DNA of 64,000 nt from CAIKMD01 sp036501365 (GCA_036501365.1 DASYAL010000013.1:62001-126000), one strand, 5' to 3'. Shown: positions 27,059 to 36,303, counted from the stretch's first letter. Notes: generated by a model from the sequence alone, not told the origin. Made by a program: numbers and translations.

Positions 27059-27844
27059 ATGGCGCTCGAGCTCAATCTCAAAGGCAGGACGGTGCTGGTG
27101 ACCGGCGCGTCGAAGGGCCTCGGCCTTGCCGCCGCCAAGGGCTTCGCTGCCGAAGGCTGCAACCTCTATCTGTCGTCGCGCAATGCGGAGAAGCTGGAAT
27201 TCAACGCGGCCGAGCTGCGCAACGCCTATGGTGTCGAGGTCGGCTTCTTCCCGCTCGACCTGTCGCTGCCGGCCGCGCGCGAAAAGCTGATCGCCGCCTG
27301 TGCCGATGTCGATATTCTCATCAACAATGCCGGGATGATCCCCGGCGGGTCGATCGACGATGTCGATGACGACGCCTGGCGCGCGGGTTGGGAGCTCAAA
27401 GTCTACGGCTACATCCATTTCACCCGCGCCTATCTCAAACTAATGCGGGCGCGCGGCAAGGGTGTCATCGTCAACATGATCGGCGCCGCGGGCGAAAGCC
27501 TCGATTACGACTACGCCGCCGGCGCCGTCGGCAATGCCTCGCTGATGGCGTTCACCCGCGCGATCGGCTCGCGCAGCATCGATTACGGTGTGCGCGTCGT
27601 CGGCATCAACCCCGGCCCAACCGATACCGATCGCATCGGATTCCTATCGCGCAAGCGCGCGAAAGAGATGTTCGGCGATGAGAGTCGCTACACCGAGTTC
27701 TTCAAGAATTATCCGCTGAAACGGCCTGCAACCCTTGACGAGATCACACCCGCGGTGCTCTTCCTCGCCTCCGATCTCTCTTCCTACACCTCGGGCGCCA
27801 TTCTTACCATCAATGCCGGCATGACCTATCGTCGCCAGCGCTAG
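27059..27844 (+). CDS. SDR-fold protein lacking the catalytic Tyr-Lys pair
   Basis: A 261-residue short-chain dehydrogenase-fold protein. The cofactor motif TGASKGLG (15-22) and NNAG (89-92) are intact. At the active site, however, the sequence reads DYAAGAVGNASLMAFTR. Aligned on the following ASLMAFTR helix, the usual Tyr-x3-Lys becomes Gly155-x3-Asn159. The nearest tyrosine is three residues too early. A paralogue at 54926 has the same change, so this is a family trait and not a chance mutation. It may bind NAD(P) but use other chemistry. Good ribosome site (GGGAGGAACGGAGA). It is followed by a binding-protein gene 10 bases on. Confidence 0.85.
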   Translation: MALELNLKGRTVLVTGASKGLGLAAAKGFAAEGCNLYLSSRNAEKLEFNAAELRNAYGVEVGFFPLDLSLPAAREKLIAACADVDILINNAGMIPGGSIDDVDDDAWRAGWELKVYGYIHFTRAYLKLMRARGKGVIVNMIGAAGESLDYDYAAGAVGNASLMAFTRAIGSRSIDYGVRVVGINPGPTDTDRIGFLSRKRAKEMFGDESRYTEFFKNYPLKRPATLDEITPAVLFLASDLSSYTSGAILTINAGMTYRRQR

Positions 27845-27854
27845 GAGCTCCACC

Positions 27855-28814
27855 ATGACAAAGTCCGCGATCGCTTTGCTCGCCGCCGTGCTGCTTTTCC
27901 TTGCGGCGCCAGCCTCCGCCCTCGAAAAACTGGTCGGCGGCATCGCCGGCCAAAACTCGCCGACGACCTGGCCCTATGCGGTCGCCATGACCAAAGGTTT
28001 CCTCGCCAAGCGCGGCTTGGAATTCGACATCGTCTATGGCCAGAGCGCTTCGAACATCCTCCAGCAACTGGTCGGCGGCTCGATCGATCTTGTCGTCAGT
28101 ACCGGCATCAATGAGCCGGTGCATGCCGCGGCGAAAGGGGCGCCCGTCGGCATGCTGCGCATCGTCGGGCGAGTGGCGCCCTATGCCATCGAAGCACAGC
28201 CCTCGATCCATTCGCTGAAAGACCTCAAAGGGAAGACGGTGGCCATCGGCGGTATCACCGACATCACGCGGCTCTATTTCGATCGTATGCTCGATCCGAA
28301 TGGCGTGCATTGGGGTGATTACGATGCGATCGTTGTCGGCTCAACCACTGGGCGGATGGGCGCGCTAAGGTCCGGAGCCGTCGCAGCAACCATGCTGCTG
28401 CCGCCGTACAGCTTCCAGGTCGAAGCGGCCGGCTATAACAATATCGGCGTCGCGGTCGATTACGCGCCCGATCTGCCGTTCACGGCCACCGTTCTCTCGC
28501 AACCCTGGGCGGAAAAGCATCCCGATCTGGCGCGCGGCATCAGCGACGCCTTCGACGAAGGGTTGGCGTGGCTGGACGATCCGGCAAACAAAGCTGAAGC
28601 CATCGACATTCTCGTGAAGAGCGGACTGCCGCAAGCCGAGGTCGCGCAAAGCTACGATTTCATGCACAAAATCGATTTCTGGGCGCATGACAACACGGTC
28701 TCGCGCAAGACGATCAACCATCTTATCGACGCCATGCACGCGATCGGCGATCTAGATCAGTCTTTCGACGTGAACAAGCTTTTCATCCCCAATGTGACGC
28801 ACGTCGTCGATTAA
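27855..28814 (+). CDS. NMT1/SsuA-type ABC transporter substrate-binding protein
   Basis: A 319-residue periplasmic binding protein with a signal peptide MTKSAIALLAAVLLFLAAPASA. It has WPYAVAMTKGFLAKRGLEFDIVYG, the LKDLKGKTVAIGG crossover and an ending similar to the pair at 195-2135, including NTVSRKTINHLIDAMHAIGDLD. It belongs to that subfamily and not to the neighbouring tandem array. It sits behind the SDR gene and is probably cotranscribed. The ligand is unknown. An asparaginase relic converges on it four bases downstream. Confidence 0.87.
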   Translation: MTKSAIALLAAVLLFLAAPASALEKLVGGIAGQNSPTTWPYAVAMTKGFLAKRGLEFDIVYGQSASNILQQLVGGSIDLVVSTGINEPVHAAAKGAPVGMLRIVGRVAPYAIEAQPSIHSLKDLKGKTVAIGGITDITRLYFDRMLDPNGVHWGDYDAIVVGSTTGRMGALRSGAVAATMLLPPYSFQVEAAGYNNIGVAVDYAPDLPFTATVLSQPWAEKHPDLARGISDAFDEGLAWLDDPANKAEAIDILVKSGLPQAEVAQSYDFMHKIDFWAHDNTVSRKTINHLIDAMHAIGDLDQSFDVNKLFIPNVTHVVD

Positions 28815-28818
28815 CGCT

Positions 28819-29236
28819 TCAGTGCGTGTCGAAGACCGCGTGATAGGCCGCGATCGCTTTCTCTAAGGCGCTTCTCTCGCCGGCGGTGGGATTGTCCGGA
28901 TCCGCTGCCGGCGGTAGCGCGCCGAAGCGTATCAGGCACGCCATCAGCAAGAGCCGGGCCTTGGTCGCCGTCAGATTCGAGCCGGCGATGAAGATCGGCG
29001 TGCGATCGGCAAAGCCTTCCGGGCTGCCGCGACCGACCTGCACCACCGGCATGCCGCGATAGACCGCTTTCTCGATGACTTTTCGGCGCGCGGTCGAGGT
29101 CATAGCGCCGTAGGGCACCTGGCCCTCGGTGACGACGCCACAAAGCCTTGTTCGCCGTCACGAGCGGCGGCGTATTCTGGATCGTCGCATTGGGACCGCT
29201 GAGATGCGCGATCCGGAGCTTTGCTTTTGCTTCCAT
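28819..29236 (-). pseudogene. Relic of an asparaginase-family gene
   Basis: Both ends of an L-asparaginase-like gene remain. From the ATG at 29236 it reads MEAKAKLRIAHLSGPNATIQNTPPLVTANKA. A second frame then gives LCGVVTEGQVPYGAM, AVYRGMPVVQVGRGSPEGFAD and ATKARLLLMACLIRFGA, the C-terminal part of bacterial type II asparaginases. The roughly 200 residues between, with the catalytic threonines, are missing and the join shifts frame. The N-terminal piece is unusual for asparaginase and suggests a specialised relative. No function remains. Confidence 0.72.
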
Positions 29237-29270
29237 AGATTGCCCTCCTGCGCCGCGAGATGCCGCTGCA

Positions 29271-30287
29271 CTATTGCACGAACTCGTTGGTGAAGAGATC
29301 CGCGTAGGAGCCGAGCTGCTCCGACGGCTTCATGAACCCGGCCTCGATGTTCAGCCGGTCGGAATTTCGGATCGCCGCTTCGACGATCACTGGGGTTTGC
29401 GGCATCGATTTCTCGATCACGGCGAAGGACCGCTTGAGCACACCGGGATCGATCTGCGGGAAATGGCTCCTGAGGACGGCCAACGCCTCCGCCGGATGCG
29501 CGTGGATGAACGCCATCCCCTGCTCCAGAGAATGGCCTATCTTCGCGCAGATCGAGCGGTGATCGGCGCAGAATTGCGGCCGCGTGATGACGACGCCCGA
29601 GCCGAAAGGCGTCATCCAGGGCGGATCGCCGGTGAGGCTGTTGGCGATGATCACAGCAGTGCCGGTCGCGAGGATCTGCTCGCTCCAGGGCGGGTTGGAG
29701 ACGAAGCCATCGATCGCGCTGCGCGAGAAGGCCGCGATCGCCTCGGGCGCGCCGAGCGGCGTCACCAGCAGGCTCTCGGGATCGACTCCGCCGATCTTCT
29801 CGATGACGCGCGTCAGGGCATGGCCGACGGAATTGACCGAATCAATCGCGAAATTGTGGGCGCTGGCGAAAATCTTCGCGCGCTCGGCCAGCGGCGCTTG
29901 CGGATTGAAATGCGCGGCGTCGGCGAGTTTCTTGCTCATGAGGATCGCCCAGACCGGTTTGTCGCTCATGATCGCGATGCCGAGGAGCTTTTGGCCGCGC
30001 GCAGCGGCGCGGGTCAAGGACGCGCCGTTGGAGAAGCCGAAATCGGCCGCGCCCGAGATCACGCCATTGGTGGTGGCGACGCCGGCCAGCACGACCTTCT
30101 GCACGGCAAGACCTTGCTGCTCGAAAATATGCTGATCCTGGGCGACATAGAACGGCAGGAAGCTGAAATTCTCGGCCGGCAGCGAGACGATCGTATGTGC
30201 GGGCGCTGGGGCTTGAGCCCGTGCCGGCGCAGCCGCTGCCAGCACCGTGGTGACGACGCAAGCAAAGCCGAACGACCTATTCCTCAT
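29271..30287 (-). CDS. Tandem-array substrate-binding protein, copy 4
   Basis: A 338-residue NMT1-fold binding protein, last in a leftward array of five. The signal peptide is MRNRSFGFACVVTTVLAAAAPARA. Array-specific features are a VSLPAENFSFLP-like start, a PPW motif (NPPWSEQ), the cysteine pair in FCADHRSIC and the ending LGSYADLFTNEFVQ. The cysteines are six residues apart and should form a disulfide in the periplasm. Its start overlaps the stop of the upstream copy by four bases, so translation is probably coupled along the array. The ligand is unknown. Confidence 0.87.
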   Translation of the reverse strand: MRNRSFGFACVVTTVLAAAAPARAQAPAPAHTIVSLPAENFSFLPFYVAQDQHIFEQQGLAVQKVVLAGVATTNGVISGAADFGFSNGASLTRAAARGQKLLGIAIMSDKPVWAILMSKKLADAAHFNPQAPLAERAKIFASAHNFAIDSVNSVGHALTRVIEKIGGVDPESLLVTPLGAPEAIAAFSRSAIDGFVSNPPWSEQILATGTAVIIANSLTGDPPWMTPFGSGVVITRPQFCADHRSICAKIGHSLEQGMAFIHAHPAEALAVLRSHFPQIDPGVLKRSFAVIEKSMPQTPVIVEAAIRNSDRLNIEAGFMKPSEQLGSYADLFTNEFVQ

Positions 30288-31279
30288 TTGATGAATTCGT
30301 CGGTGAAGAGCCCGTCATAGGATTTGAGCTGATCGGCAGGCGTCATCAGACCGGCTTCGATGTTGAGCCGCTCGGAATTGGCGAGCACCGCGGCCGTCAT
30401 GCGCGGCGGCACCGGCGTGCCGATCGACACGGACTTGAAAACGCGCGCCACCACCGCCGGATCGGTTTTGTCGAAATGCTTTTTCAGCAGCGCGAGCGCC
30501 TCATCGGGCTTGTCGTGGATGAATTTCGCGCCTTCGGCCAGCCCGCGGCCCATCTTCATGCAGATCGAGCGATGCTCGGCGCAGAATTGCGGCCGGGCGA
30601 TGATGACGCCCGAGCCGTTGGGCGCGATCCAGTCGGGATCGCCGGTCATGGGACTGGCGACAGCGACGCCCGTCCCTTCTTGCAGCACCTGCTCCGGCCA
30701 GGGCGGGCCGTTGACGAAGCCGTCGATCGCGTGGCGCGAGAATGCCGCCAAGGTCTCCGAGGGCGCCATCGGCGTGACGATGATGCTGTCGGGATCGACG
30801 CCGCCGGCCTTGGCGATAACGCGGAGATAGCCGTGGATGACCGAGTTGATGCCATCGACGCTGATTTTCTTACCGGCGAGGATCTTGGCCCGTGTCGCGA
30901 GCGGCGCCTCGGGATCGTAATGCGCGGCATCGGCGGCCGCCTTGCTGATGACGATCGTCCAGACCGGCCGATCGATCATATTGGCGATCGCCAGCATGCG
31001 CTGGCCATGGCTCGCCGCGCGCGTCAGTGAGGCGGCCGAGGACACCGAGAAATCCGCCGAGCCCGCCACCACGGCGTTGAACGAGCCGATGCCCGTGATC
31101 ATCACCGTCTTCACGTCGAGCCCTTGCTCTTTCCAGAAGCCCTCGTCCTCAGCTGCATAAATGCCGAGGAACTGCATCACCTCGGCGGGAAGCGCCACCA
31201 GCGCATGCTCGTCCTCGGCACGCGCGGGCGCAGAAAGGCCGAGGCAGGCGACCGCGAGAAAAGCCAGCCAGCGCTTCAT
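30284..31279 (-). CDS. Tandem-array substrate-binding protein, copy 3
   Basis: A 331-residue paralogue with signal peptide MKRWLAFLAVACLGLSAPARA. It shares the array features: VALPAEVMQFLGIYAAEDEGF, SAASLTRAASHGQRMLAIAN, GPPWPEQ, the FCAEHRSIC cysteine pair and the LKSYDGLFTDEFIK ending. Both ends overlap neighbours by four bases (ATGA). Copies 3 and 4 are more alike in the central domain than either is to the copy at 32459. No permease or ATPase gene is linked to the array. Confidence 0.87.
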   Translation of the reverse strand: MKRWLAFLAVACLGLSAPARAEDEHALVALPAEVMQFLGIYAAEDEGFWKEQGLDVKTVMITGIGSFNAVVAGSADFSVSSAASLTRAASHGQRMLAIANMIDRPVWTIVISKAAADAAHYDPEAPLATRAKILAGKKISVDGINSVIHGYLRVIAKAGGVDPDSIIVTPMAPSETLAAFSRHAIDGFVNGPPWPEQVLQEGTGVAVASPMTGDPDWIAPNGSGVIIARPQFCAEHRSICMKMGRGLAEGAKFIHDKPDEALALLKKHFDKTDPAVVARVFKSVSIGTPVPPRMTAAVLANSERLNIEAGLMTPADQLKSYDGLFTDEFIK

Positions 31280-32265
31280 TTCAGATACTCGTTGGTTGAA
31301 AGCCCGTCGTAGGATGGCAGCATGTCGCTGGCCTTCATGAAACCGGCATCGACGTTGAGCTGGTCGCCCTTGCGGATCGCATTGGGATCGACCGCCGGCA
31401 TGATCGGCGTGCCGGCGATCAGCAATTGCTGCGAGCGTTCGAGGACGCTCGGTTTGATCGAGGGAAAGCGCTTGGCGAGCATAACCAGCACGTCCTTCGG
31501 GCGCTCATGGGCTGCCCGCGCCGCCAGCAGCATCGCATGCCCCATCTTCTCGCAAAGCGAGCGATGTTCCGCGCACAACTGCGGCCGCGTCACCACCAGG
31601 CCGCTGGCGATCGGCACCAGCGACGACGGCTCGCCCTTGGGGCCGCTCGCGACCGGCACGGCGCTGCCGTCTTCCTCGACCTGTTGCGGCCAGGGCGGGG
31701 CCGAAACGAAGCCGTCGATCGCGCGGCGGGCGAAGGCGGCGAGCGTATCGACCGGCGCCATCGCCGAAACCGTCATATTGTCGGGATCGCCGCCGATCTT
31801 CGCCACGACCCGCAGATAGGCGTGATCGAGCGCGTTGATGCCTTGCGTGCCGATGATGTGGCCTTGCAGCACCTTGGCGCGCTCGGCCAGCGACGCGGAG
31901 GGATCGAAATGCGCGGCGTCGGCAACGTCCTTGCGGATGACGATGTCCCAGGAGGGCACGTTGTTCATTTGCGCGATCGCCAGCATCTTCTGGCCGTGAG
32001 CGGCGGCGCGCGTGATTGAGGCGCCGGACGCAAAGGCGAACTCGGCCGAGCCCGAGACTACCGCGTTGAACGACGCGACCCCCGCCATAACCTGATGCTT
32101 CACCTCGAGCTGCTCTGCAGCGAAGATGCCGAGGTCGTCGGCAATGTAATAGGCCATGAACTGCATGCCTTCGGTCGGCAACGCAAGCAGAGCGTGATCC
32201 TCTTCGGCGCGCGCCGGCGCAGCGAGCGCAAGGAGGGCAATGGCGGCAATGATCCAGTGTTTCAT
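31276..32265 (-). CDS. Tandem-array substrate-binding protein, copy 2
   Basis: A 329-residue paralogue. The signal peptide is MKHWIIAAIALLALAAPARA. It carries LALPTEGMQFMAYYIADDLGIFAAEQLEVKHQVMAG, SGASITRAAAHGQKMLAIAQM, APPWPQQ, the LCAEHRSLC cysteine pair and the ending LPSYDGLSTNEYLK. Its start overlaps the stop of a tiny collapsed copy (32262-32444) by four bases, and its stop overlaps copy 3 by four. Ligand unknown. Confidence 0.87.
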   Translation of the reverse strand: MKHWIIAAIALLALAAPARAEEDHALLALPTEGMQFMAYYIADDLGIFAAEQLEVKHQVMAGVASFNAVVSGSAEFAFASGASITRAAAHGQKMLAIAQMNNVPSWDIVIRKDVADAAHFDPSASLAERAKVLQGHIIGTQGINALDHAYLRVVAKIGGDPDNMTVSAMAPVDTLAAFARRAIDGFVSAPPWPQQVEEDGSAVPVASGPKGEPSSLVPIASGLVVTRPQLCAEHRSLCEKMGHAMLLAARAAHERPKDVLVMLAKRFPSIKPSVLERSQQLLIAGTPIMPAVDPNAIRKGDQLNVDAGFMKASDMLPSYDGLSTNEYLK

Positions 32266-32444
32266 TTCAGATACTCGTTGGTGAGGAGGTCGTCACAGGT
32301 CATGAGCGGTCTTCGGGCTTGCGAGGCCGACACAGCCGCTACCCGCGCGCAGCCGCGCGGCAAGGCGACTTTTGCCTGCTCGATCTCGGCGCGGGCCGGA
32401 AAGCCGAAGAAAATAAGTGCGAGAAGCGCGGCCAGGCTGCGCAT
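32262..32444 (-). pseudogene. Collapsed in-frame remnant of a tandem-array binding protein
   Basis: A 60-codon open frame with the start and end of a full-size array member and almost nothing between. It begins MRSLAALLALIFFGFPARA, a complete signal peptide, followed by EIEQAKVALP, as in the intact copies. It ends DDLLTNEYLK, the array's C-terminal signature. The roughly 270 residues between are lost. The ATGA overlap with copy 2 and the 14-base spacing to the copy upstream are kept. It may persist because it keeps ribosomes moving into copy 2. It could also give a small exported peptide. A relic is the simplest reading. Confidence 0.8.
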
Positions 32445-32458
32445 CGCTCCGGCGCCCG

Positions 32459-33484
32459 CTATTTGGCGAATTCGGCGGTCAACAACCCGTCGTACGATTT
32501 GAGCTTTTCCTCCGGCTTCATGAAGCCGGCGGCGACGTTCATGTTCTCGGCGTTCGCGAGTTGCTGCGCTTCGGGCGCCGGCGGCTGCGGGGTCATGTCG
32601 CGCACCGCCTCGTAGGATGCTTTCAGCACCGCGTCGTCGACCGTGGGAAAGCGTTTCTTCAAGATCGCGAGGCAGTCCTGCGGATGATCGTGAATGAAAT
32701 CCGCGGCGAGCTTCATCGTATGGCCCATCTTCAGGCAGATGGATGCATGCTCCTTGCAGAAATCGGGCCTGGCGACGACCATGACCGAACCGATCGGATC
32801 GAATTCCTTCGGTTCCCCCTCGACCCCGTTCGCGACCACGACCGCCGTGCCTTGCGTGACGACCTGCTGCACCCAGGGCGGTCCGCCCGCGAAGCCGTCG
32901 ATCGCGTGCCGCGCAAAGGCTGCCAGCGTGTCGGCAGGCTGCATCGGCGAGACCATCACGGAATCCGGATCGATCCCACCCTCCTTGGCGACGACGCGGA
33001 CGATCGAATGCACGACCGATTGCATGGCATCGATGCCGATGGTCTTGCCTTTGAGGATCTTGGCGCGCTCGGCCAGCGGGGCGTTGGGATCGAAATGGGC
33101 GGCATCGGCAATGTCCTTGCGCAAGACGATGTTCTGGCCATTGTGATTGTTCATATTAGCGATCGCCAAGAGCCGCTGGCCGTGCGAGGCGGCGCGGGTG
33201 AGCGAGCCGCCCGACGACATCGAGAAATCGGTCGAGCCGGAGATCACCGCGTTCATCGCTCCGACACCGGCGATGAACTGCACCTTCACGTCGAGCTGCT
33301 GTTGCTCCCAAAGATGCTGGTCTTCCGCGACATATTCCGCGAGAAACAAAACTGCCACCGCGGGAACGGCGAGCGAGGTGTGCTCGGCCTCGGCACGTAC
33401 CGGCGCGGCCGGCGCGAGCAATGCGGCCAAACCGACAGCCGCGGGCAATCCATTGCGGAAATGGCGAAGCGATCCTCTGAGCAC
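32459..33484 (-). CDS. Tandem-array substrate-binding protein, copy 1
   Basis: A 341-residue paralogue and first gene of the array. The N-terminus (MLRGSLRHFRNGLPAAVGLAALLAPAAPVRA) is a long Sec signal peptide. It shares LAVPAVAVLFLAEYVAEDQHLWEQQQLDVKVQFIAG, SGGSLTRAASHGQRLLAIANM, GPPWVQQ, the FCKEHASIC cysteine pair and the LKSYDGLLTAEFAK ending. A promoter probably lies in the 65 bases between it and the acyl-CoA ligase gene, or the array is read through from that gene, which has the same direction. Confidence 0.87.
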   Translation of the reverse strand: MLRGSLRHFRNGLPAAVGLAALLAPAAPVRAEAEHTSLAVPAVAVLFLAEYVAEDQHLWEQQQLDVKVQFIAGVGAMNAVISGSTDFSMSSGGSLTRAASHGQRLLAIANMNNHNGQNIVLRKDIADAAHFDPNAPLAERAKILKGKTIGIDAMQSVVHSIVRVVAKEGGIDPDSVMVSPMQPADTLAAFARHAIDGFAGGPPWVQQVVTQGTAVVVANGVEGEPKEFDPIGSVMVVARPDFCKEHASICLKMGHTMKLAADFIHDHPQDCLAILKKRFPTVDDAVLKASYEAVRDMTPQPPAPEAQQLANAENMNVAAGFMKPEEKLKSYDGLLTAEFAK

Positions 33485-33549
33485 AATTCCCTCCCTTTTT
33501 CGGCGGAAGCGGCACGCGGTTGCCGAATTTTTCCCGTGTTTAGCCCAGC

Positions 33550-35694
33550 CTAACCGATTTTATCCGCCGTCTCAGCGGTAATCATCAAAGCATCGAGCGC
33601 GACCGCGCCGGCGGCTGAGGCAACCAGCGGATTGATCTCGACATCGAGCAAACCGGGCATCGCGCGCATCAGCGCGCCGAGTTGCACGGCGACAGCGGCG
33701 ATCGCGCGCTTATCGCTCGGCGGCGCGCCGCGCAGCCCGTCGAGCAGCGCCGCGCCTTTGAGTGTGCCGAGCGCAGCGACGATTTCGTTTTCGCCGAGGT
33801 CGGGCGACAGCAACACCACATCTTTCAACGCCTCGGTCCAGATCCCGCCAAGACCGAGAACCAGGATCGGTCCCCATTCCGGATCGCGGCGCGCGCCGAC
33901 GAGCAGCTCGGGTCCGGGCTTGGCCATCGCTTCGACCAGCACGCCGTCGAGCACAAGACCCGGGCGGGCGCGGGCGATGTTGGCTAGAAGAATGGACCAT
34001 TGCGCGCGCAGCGCCGCTGCGTCGGCAATGCCGACGATGACGCCGCCGACCTCGCTTTTATGCAGCAGCTTCGCGCTTTGTGCCTTGAGTACGACCGGAT
34101 AGCCGATCTTTTCTGCCGCGGCGATCGCGGCATCGACAGTTGCTACCAACTCGCCCTTCGGCACGGTAATGCCGAGCGCGGCTAGATAGGCCTTGGCGCG
34201 GTATTCCGGCACCGGTCCGCGTTCGGCGATCGAAACCGGCCGCGCCAGCGCTGCCGATGTTGCGACCACGCGCGCGCGGGCGCGGCCATAGGCATTGACA
34301 TGGGCCATCGCACGCAGCGCCCGATCGGGCGAGCGGAACAGCGGCAAGTTGCGCTCGCGCAAGGTGCGTGGGAATTCTTCGATCAGCGTGGTCTCGTCGC
34401 CGAACATCGAGAAGGCCACCGGTTTCGGCGAATGCTCGATGGCCGGCAGCAACGAGCGGCAGCGCACCATCTGGAATTCCGGTGCGCCGGGGATGAAGGC
34501 AAGCACGACGCCGCCGACGCCGGGATCGTCGAGCACGGCCTGCGCGGTGTTGCCGAACACCTGCGGCTGTGCCAACCCGACGGTGGTGATATCGAGCGGA
34601 TTGTCAATCGCGGCATAGGCCGGCAGCATCGCTTTGAGCTTAGCCAGGGTCTCGTCCGTCAACGTCGCCAGCGGCAGGCCGAGGTCGGCGCAGAAATCAT
34701 GCGCGATACCGCGGAAGGCGCCGGAATTGCTGATCGCGCCGATCGGCAGTGACGACGGTGCGGGCCAGCGCGCCAGCAAAGTCGTGGCGTCGAAGAGCTC
34801 GTCCATCGTATCGACAAGCACCACGCCTTCCTGCGCCAGCACCGCCCGCATCACCTTATAGTCGCCCGCGAAAGCGCCGGTATGCGATTTCGCGGTCTCG
34901 CGCGCGCGCGCCGTGCGCCCCGGATGCAGCAGCACGATCGGCTTGCCTTCGCGGCGCGCGCGGCGTACCAGCTCGAGGAATAGCGACGGACGACGCACCT
35001 GCTCGATGAATAGCGCGAAGACGTGGTTGCCGGGCTGATCGAGGCAATCGGCGAGGAAATCTTCGACCCCCAGCACGGCCTCGTTGCCGGTCGAAACGGC
35101 ACAAGTGACCGGCACGCCCTTTGCCAGCAGCGCGAGCTTCAAATTCGATGTCATCGCGCCGCTCTGCGCGATCACCGCTGCACCTTCTTTGACGGCGAGC
35201 GCGGGCGCGGGTGCGGTGACTGGCTCGAAAGTCAGCGCCGTATTACCAGCGAAATTGCGGAAGCCGATGCAATTCGGGCCGAGCAGAGCCAGGCCGCCGT
35301 CGCGAGCGATCTCGGCGATGCGATCCTGCTTTTCCCTGCCCGCTGCGCCGGTCTCGGCAAAGCCCGAGGCGAAGACCACGGCGCTGCCGACCTGGCGGCG
35401 CGCGCAAGCGGCGACGGAATCCACCACCGCGGCTTCGGGAACGACCAGTACGACCGCGTCGATGCCGGGCGGCAGATCGTTGATGCTCGCAACGCAAGGC
35501 CGGCCGTTGATCTCCTTGCGGCTCCGACTGACGAGATGGATCTCGCCGTGATAGCCGGCGCGCAGCAGGTTCTCGAGTGCGTTGAAGCCGATCGATCCGC
35601 GATCCGGCGAAGCACCGACGATCGCGACCGAGCGCGGGCGGAGCAAGCGTCCGACCGGCCGCGGCGCGATCGATTCTCCCTCCCCTGCCTTCAT
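33550..35694 (-). CDS. ADP-forming acyl-CoA synthetase (fused alpha/beta)
   Basis: A 714-residue NDP-forming acyl-CoA synthetase. Domains in order: CoA-binding (about 15-130, RSVAIVGASPDRGSIG), two succinyl-CoA-ligase-like domains (about 155-440) and an ATP-grasp domain (about 480-710, YPVVLKAQSAKLLHKSEVGGV). The phospho-histidine loop AKSHTGAFAGD (His271) is intact. As I recall, feruloyl-CoA synthetase FerA of Sphingobium SYK-6 is of this type and not AMP-forming. An HCHL relic diverges from this gene, so a cinnamate-activating role is attractive but unproven. A start seven codons upstream (35715) is possible; the ribosome site is poor for both. Confidence 0.82.
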   Translation of the reverse strand: MKAGEGESIAPRPVGRLLRPRSVAIVGASPDRGSIGFNALENLLRAGYHGEIHLVSRSRKEINGRPCVASINDLPPGIDAVVLVVPEAAVVDSVAACARRQVGSAVVFASGFAETGAAGREKQDRIAEIARDGGLALLGPNCIGFRNFAGNTALTFEPVTAPAPALAVKEGAAVIAQSGAMTSNLKLALLAKGVPVTCAVSTGNEAVLGVEDFLADCLDQPGNHVFALFIEQVRRPSLFLELVRRARREGKPIVLLHPGRTARARETAKSHTGAFAGDYKVMRAVLAQEGVVLVDTMDELFDATTLLARWPAPSSLPIGAISNSGAFRGIAHDFCADLGLPLATLTDETLAKLKAMLPAYAAIDNPLDITTVGLAQPQVFGNTAQAVLDDPGVGGVVLAFIPGAPEFQMVRCRSLLPAIEHSPKPVAFSMFGDETTLIEEFPRTLRERNLPLFRSPDRALRAMAHVNAYGRARARVVATSAALARPVSIAERGPVPEYRAKAYLAALGITVPKGELVATVDAAIAAAEKIGYPVVLKAQSAKLLHKSEVGGVIVGIADAAALRAQWSILLANIARARPGLVLDGVLVEAMAKPGPELLVGARRDPEWGPILVLGLGGIWTEALKDVVLLSPDLGENEIVAALGTLKGAALLDGLRGAPPSDKRAIAAVAVQLGALMRAMPGLLDVEINPLVASAAGAVALDALMITAETADKIG

Positions 35695-35841
35695 CGCCTT
35701 CCCACCACGACGCATATCAACACGGCGCGGCGAAGCTAAACGAAGATCATCAGCGGTTCAATGATGCGGACATGGGATCGACCCCCGATGCTGCGCGCCG
35801 AAAGATGGCGGTTTCGCGTCGCTAAAGGAGAGGAGATAGAA

Positions 35842-36236
35842 GTGGCAACATGCAAGAATGGCGGCGCAAAGCGAGCCGCCACCGGCCAGACCGTGCTCGT
35901 CGAGATCGAGGGCGGCATTGCTTGGGTGACGCTCAACCGCCCGGAAAAGCGCAACGCTATCAGTCCGCAGCTCTCGGCCGAGATGATCGCGGCGCTGGAT
36001 ATGCTGGAAGGTAATGCGGATGTCGGCCGTGCTGGTGCTCACCGGCGCCGGCAATTCCTATTGCGCCGGCATGGACCTCAAAGAGTTCTTCCTCGCCACC
36101 AACACGGCGCGCTCTTCGGCGGTCATCGCGTCGCCTCAGCTATTACATGAAGCCGACGATCGCGATGGTGAACGGCTGGTGCTTCGGCGCCGGGTTCCAC
36201 TCAGTGGTCGTCGGCAACTACAAGCGCGACGGCTGA
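35842..36236 (+). pseudogene. Decayed hydroxycinnamoyl-CoA hydratase-lyase gene
   Basis: Starts at GTG 35842 behind AAGGAGAGGAG. It reads VLVEIEGGIAWVTLNRPEKRNAIS..., then shifts frame near 36015 into SAVLVLTGAGNSYCAGMDLKEFFLATN. It shifts again near 36130 into RLSYYMKPTIAMVNGWCFGAGF and ends VVVGNYKRDG. The ending matches the extreme C-terminus of the intact copies (EYKRDN), so about 125 residues with the catalytic glutamate are deleted. MDLKEFF is closer to the copy at 46800, while the KRDG tail recalls the copy at 23880. Non-functional. Confidence 0.85.
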
Positions 36237-36242
36237 AACGAT

Positions 36243-36268
36243 GAAGGCGGCGCCGAAGCGCCGCCTTC
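36243..36268 (-). terminator. Strong UUCG hairpin between the HCHL relic and a small gene
   Basis: An 11-bp perfect stem, GAAGGCGGCGC and GCGCCGCCTTC, encloses CGAA on the plus strand, which is a UUCG loop in the minus-strand RNA. It lies 35 bases beyond the stop of the leftward small gene. The trailing sequence (ATCGTTTC) has only a short U run, so it is a good stability hairpin and a moderate terminator candidate. Confidence 0.6.
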
Positions 36269-36303
36269 CACAAAGCTAAAACCCGAAAGCCGATAAACGG
36301 CGA

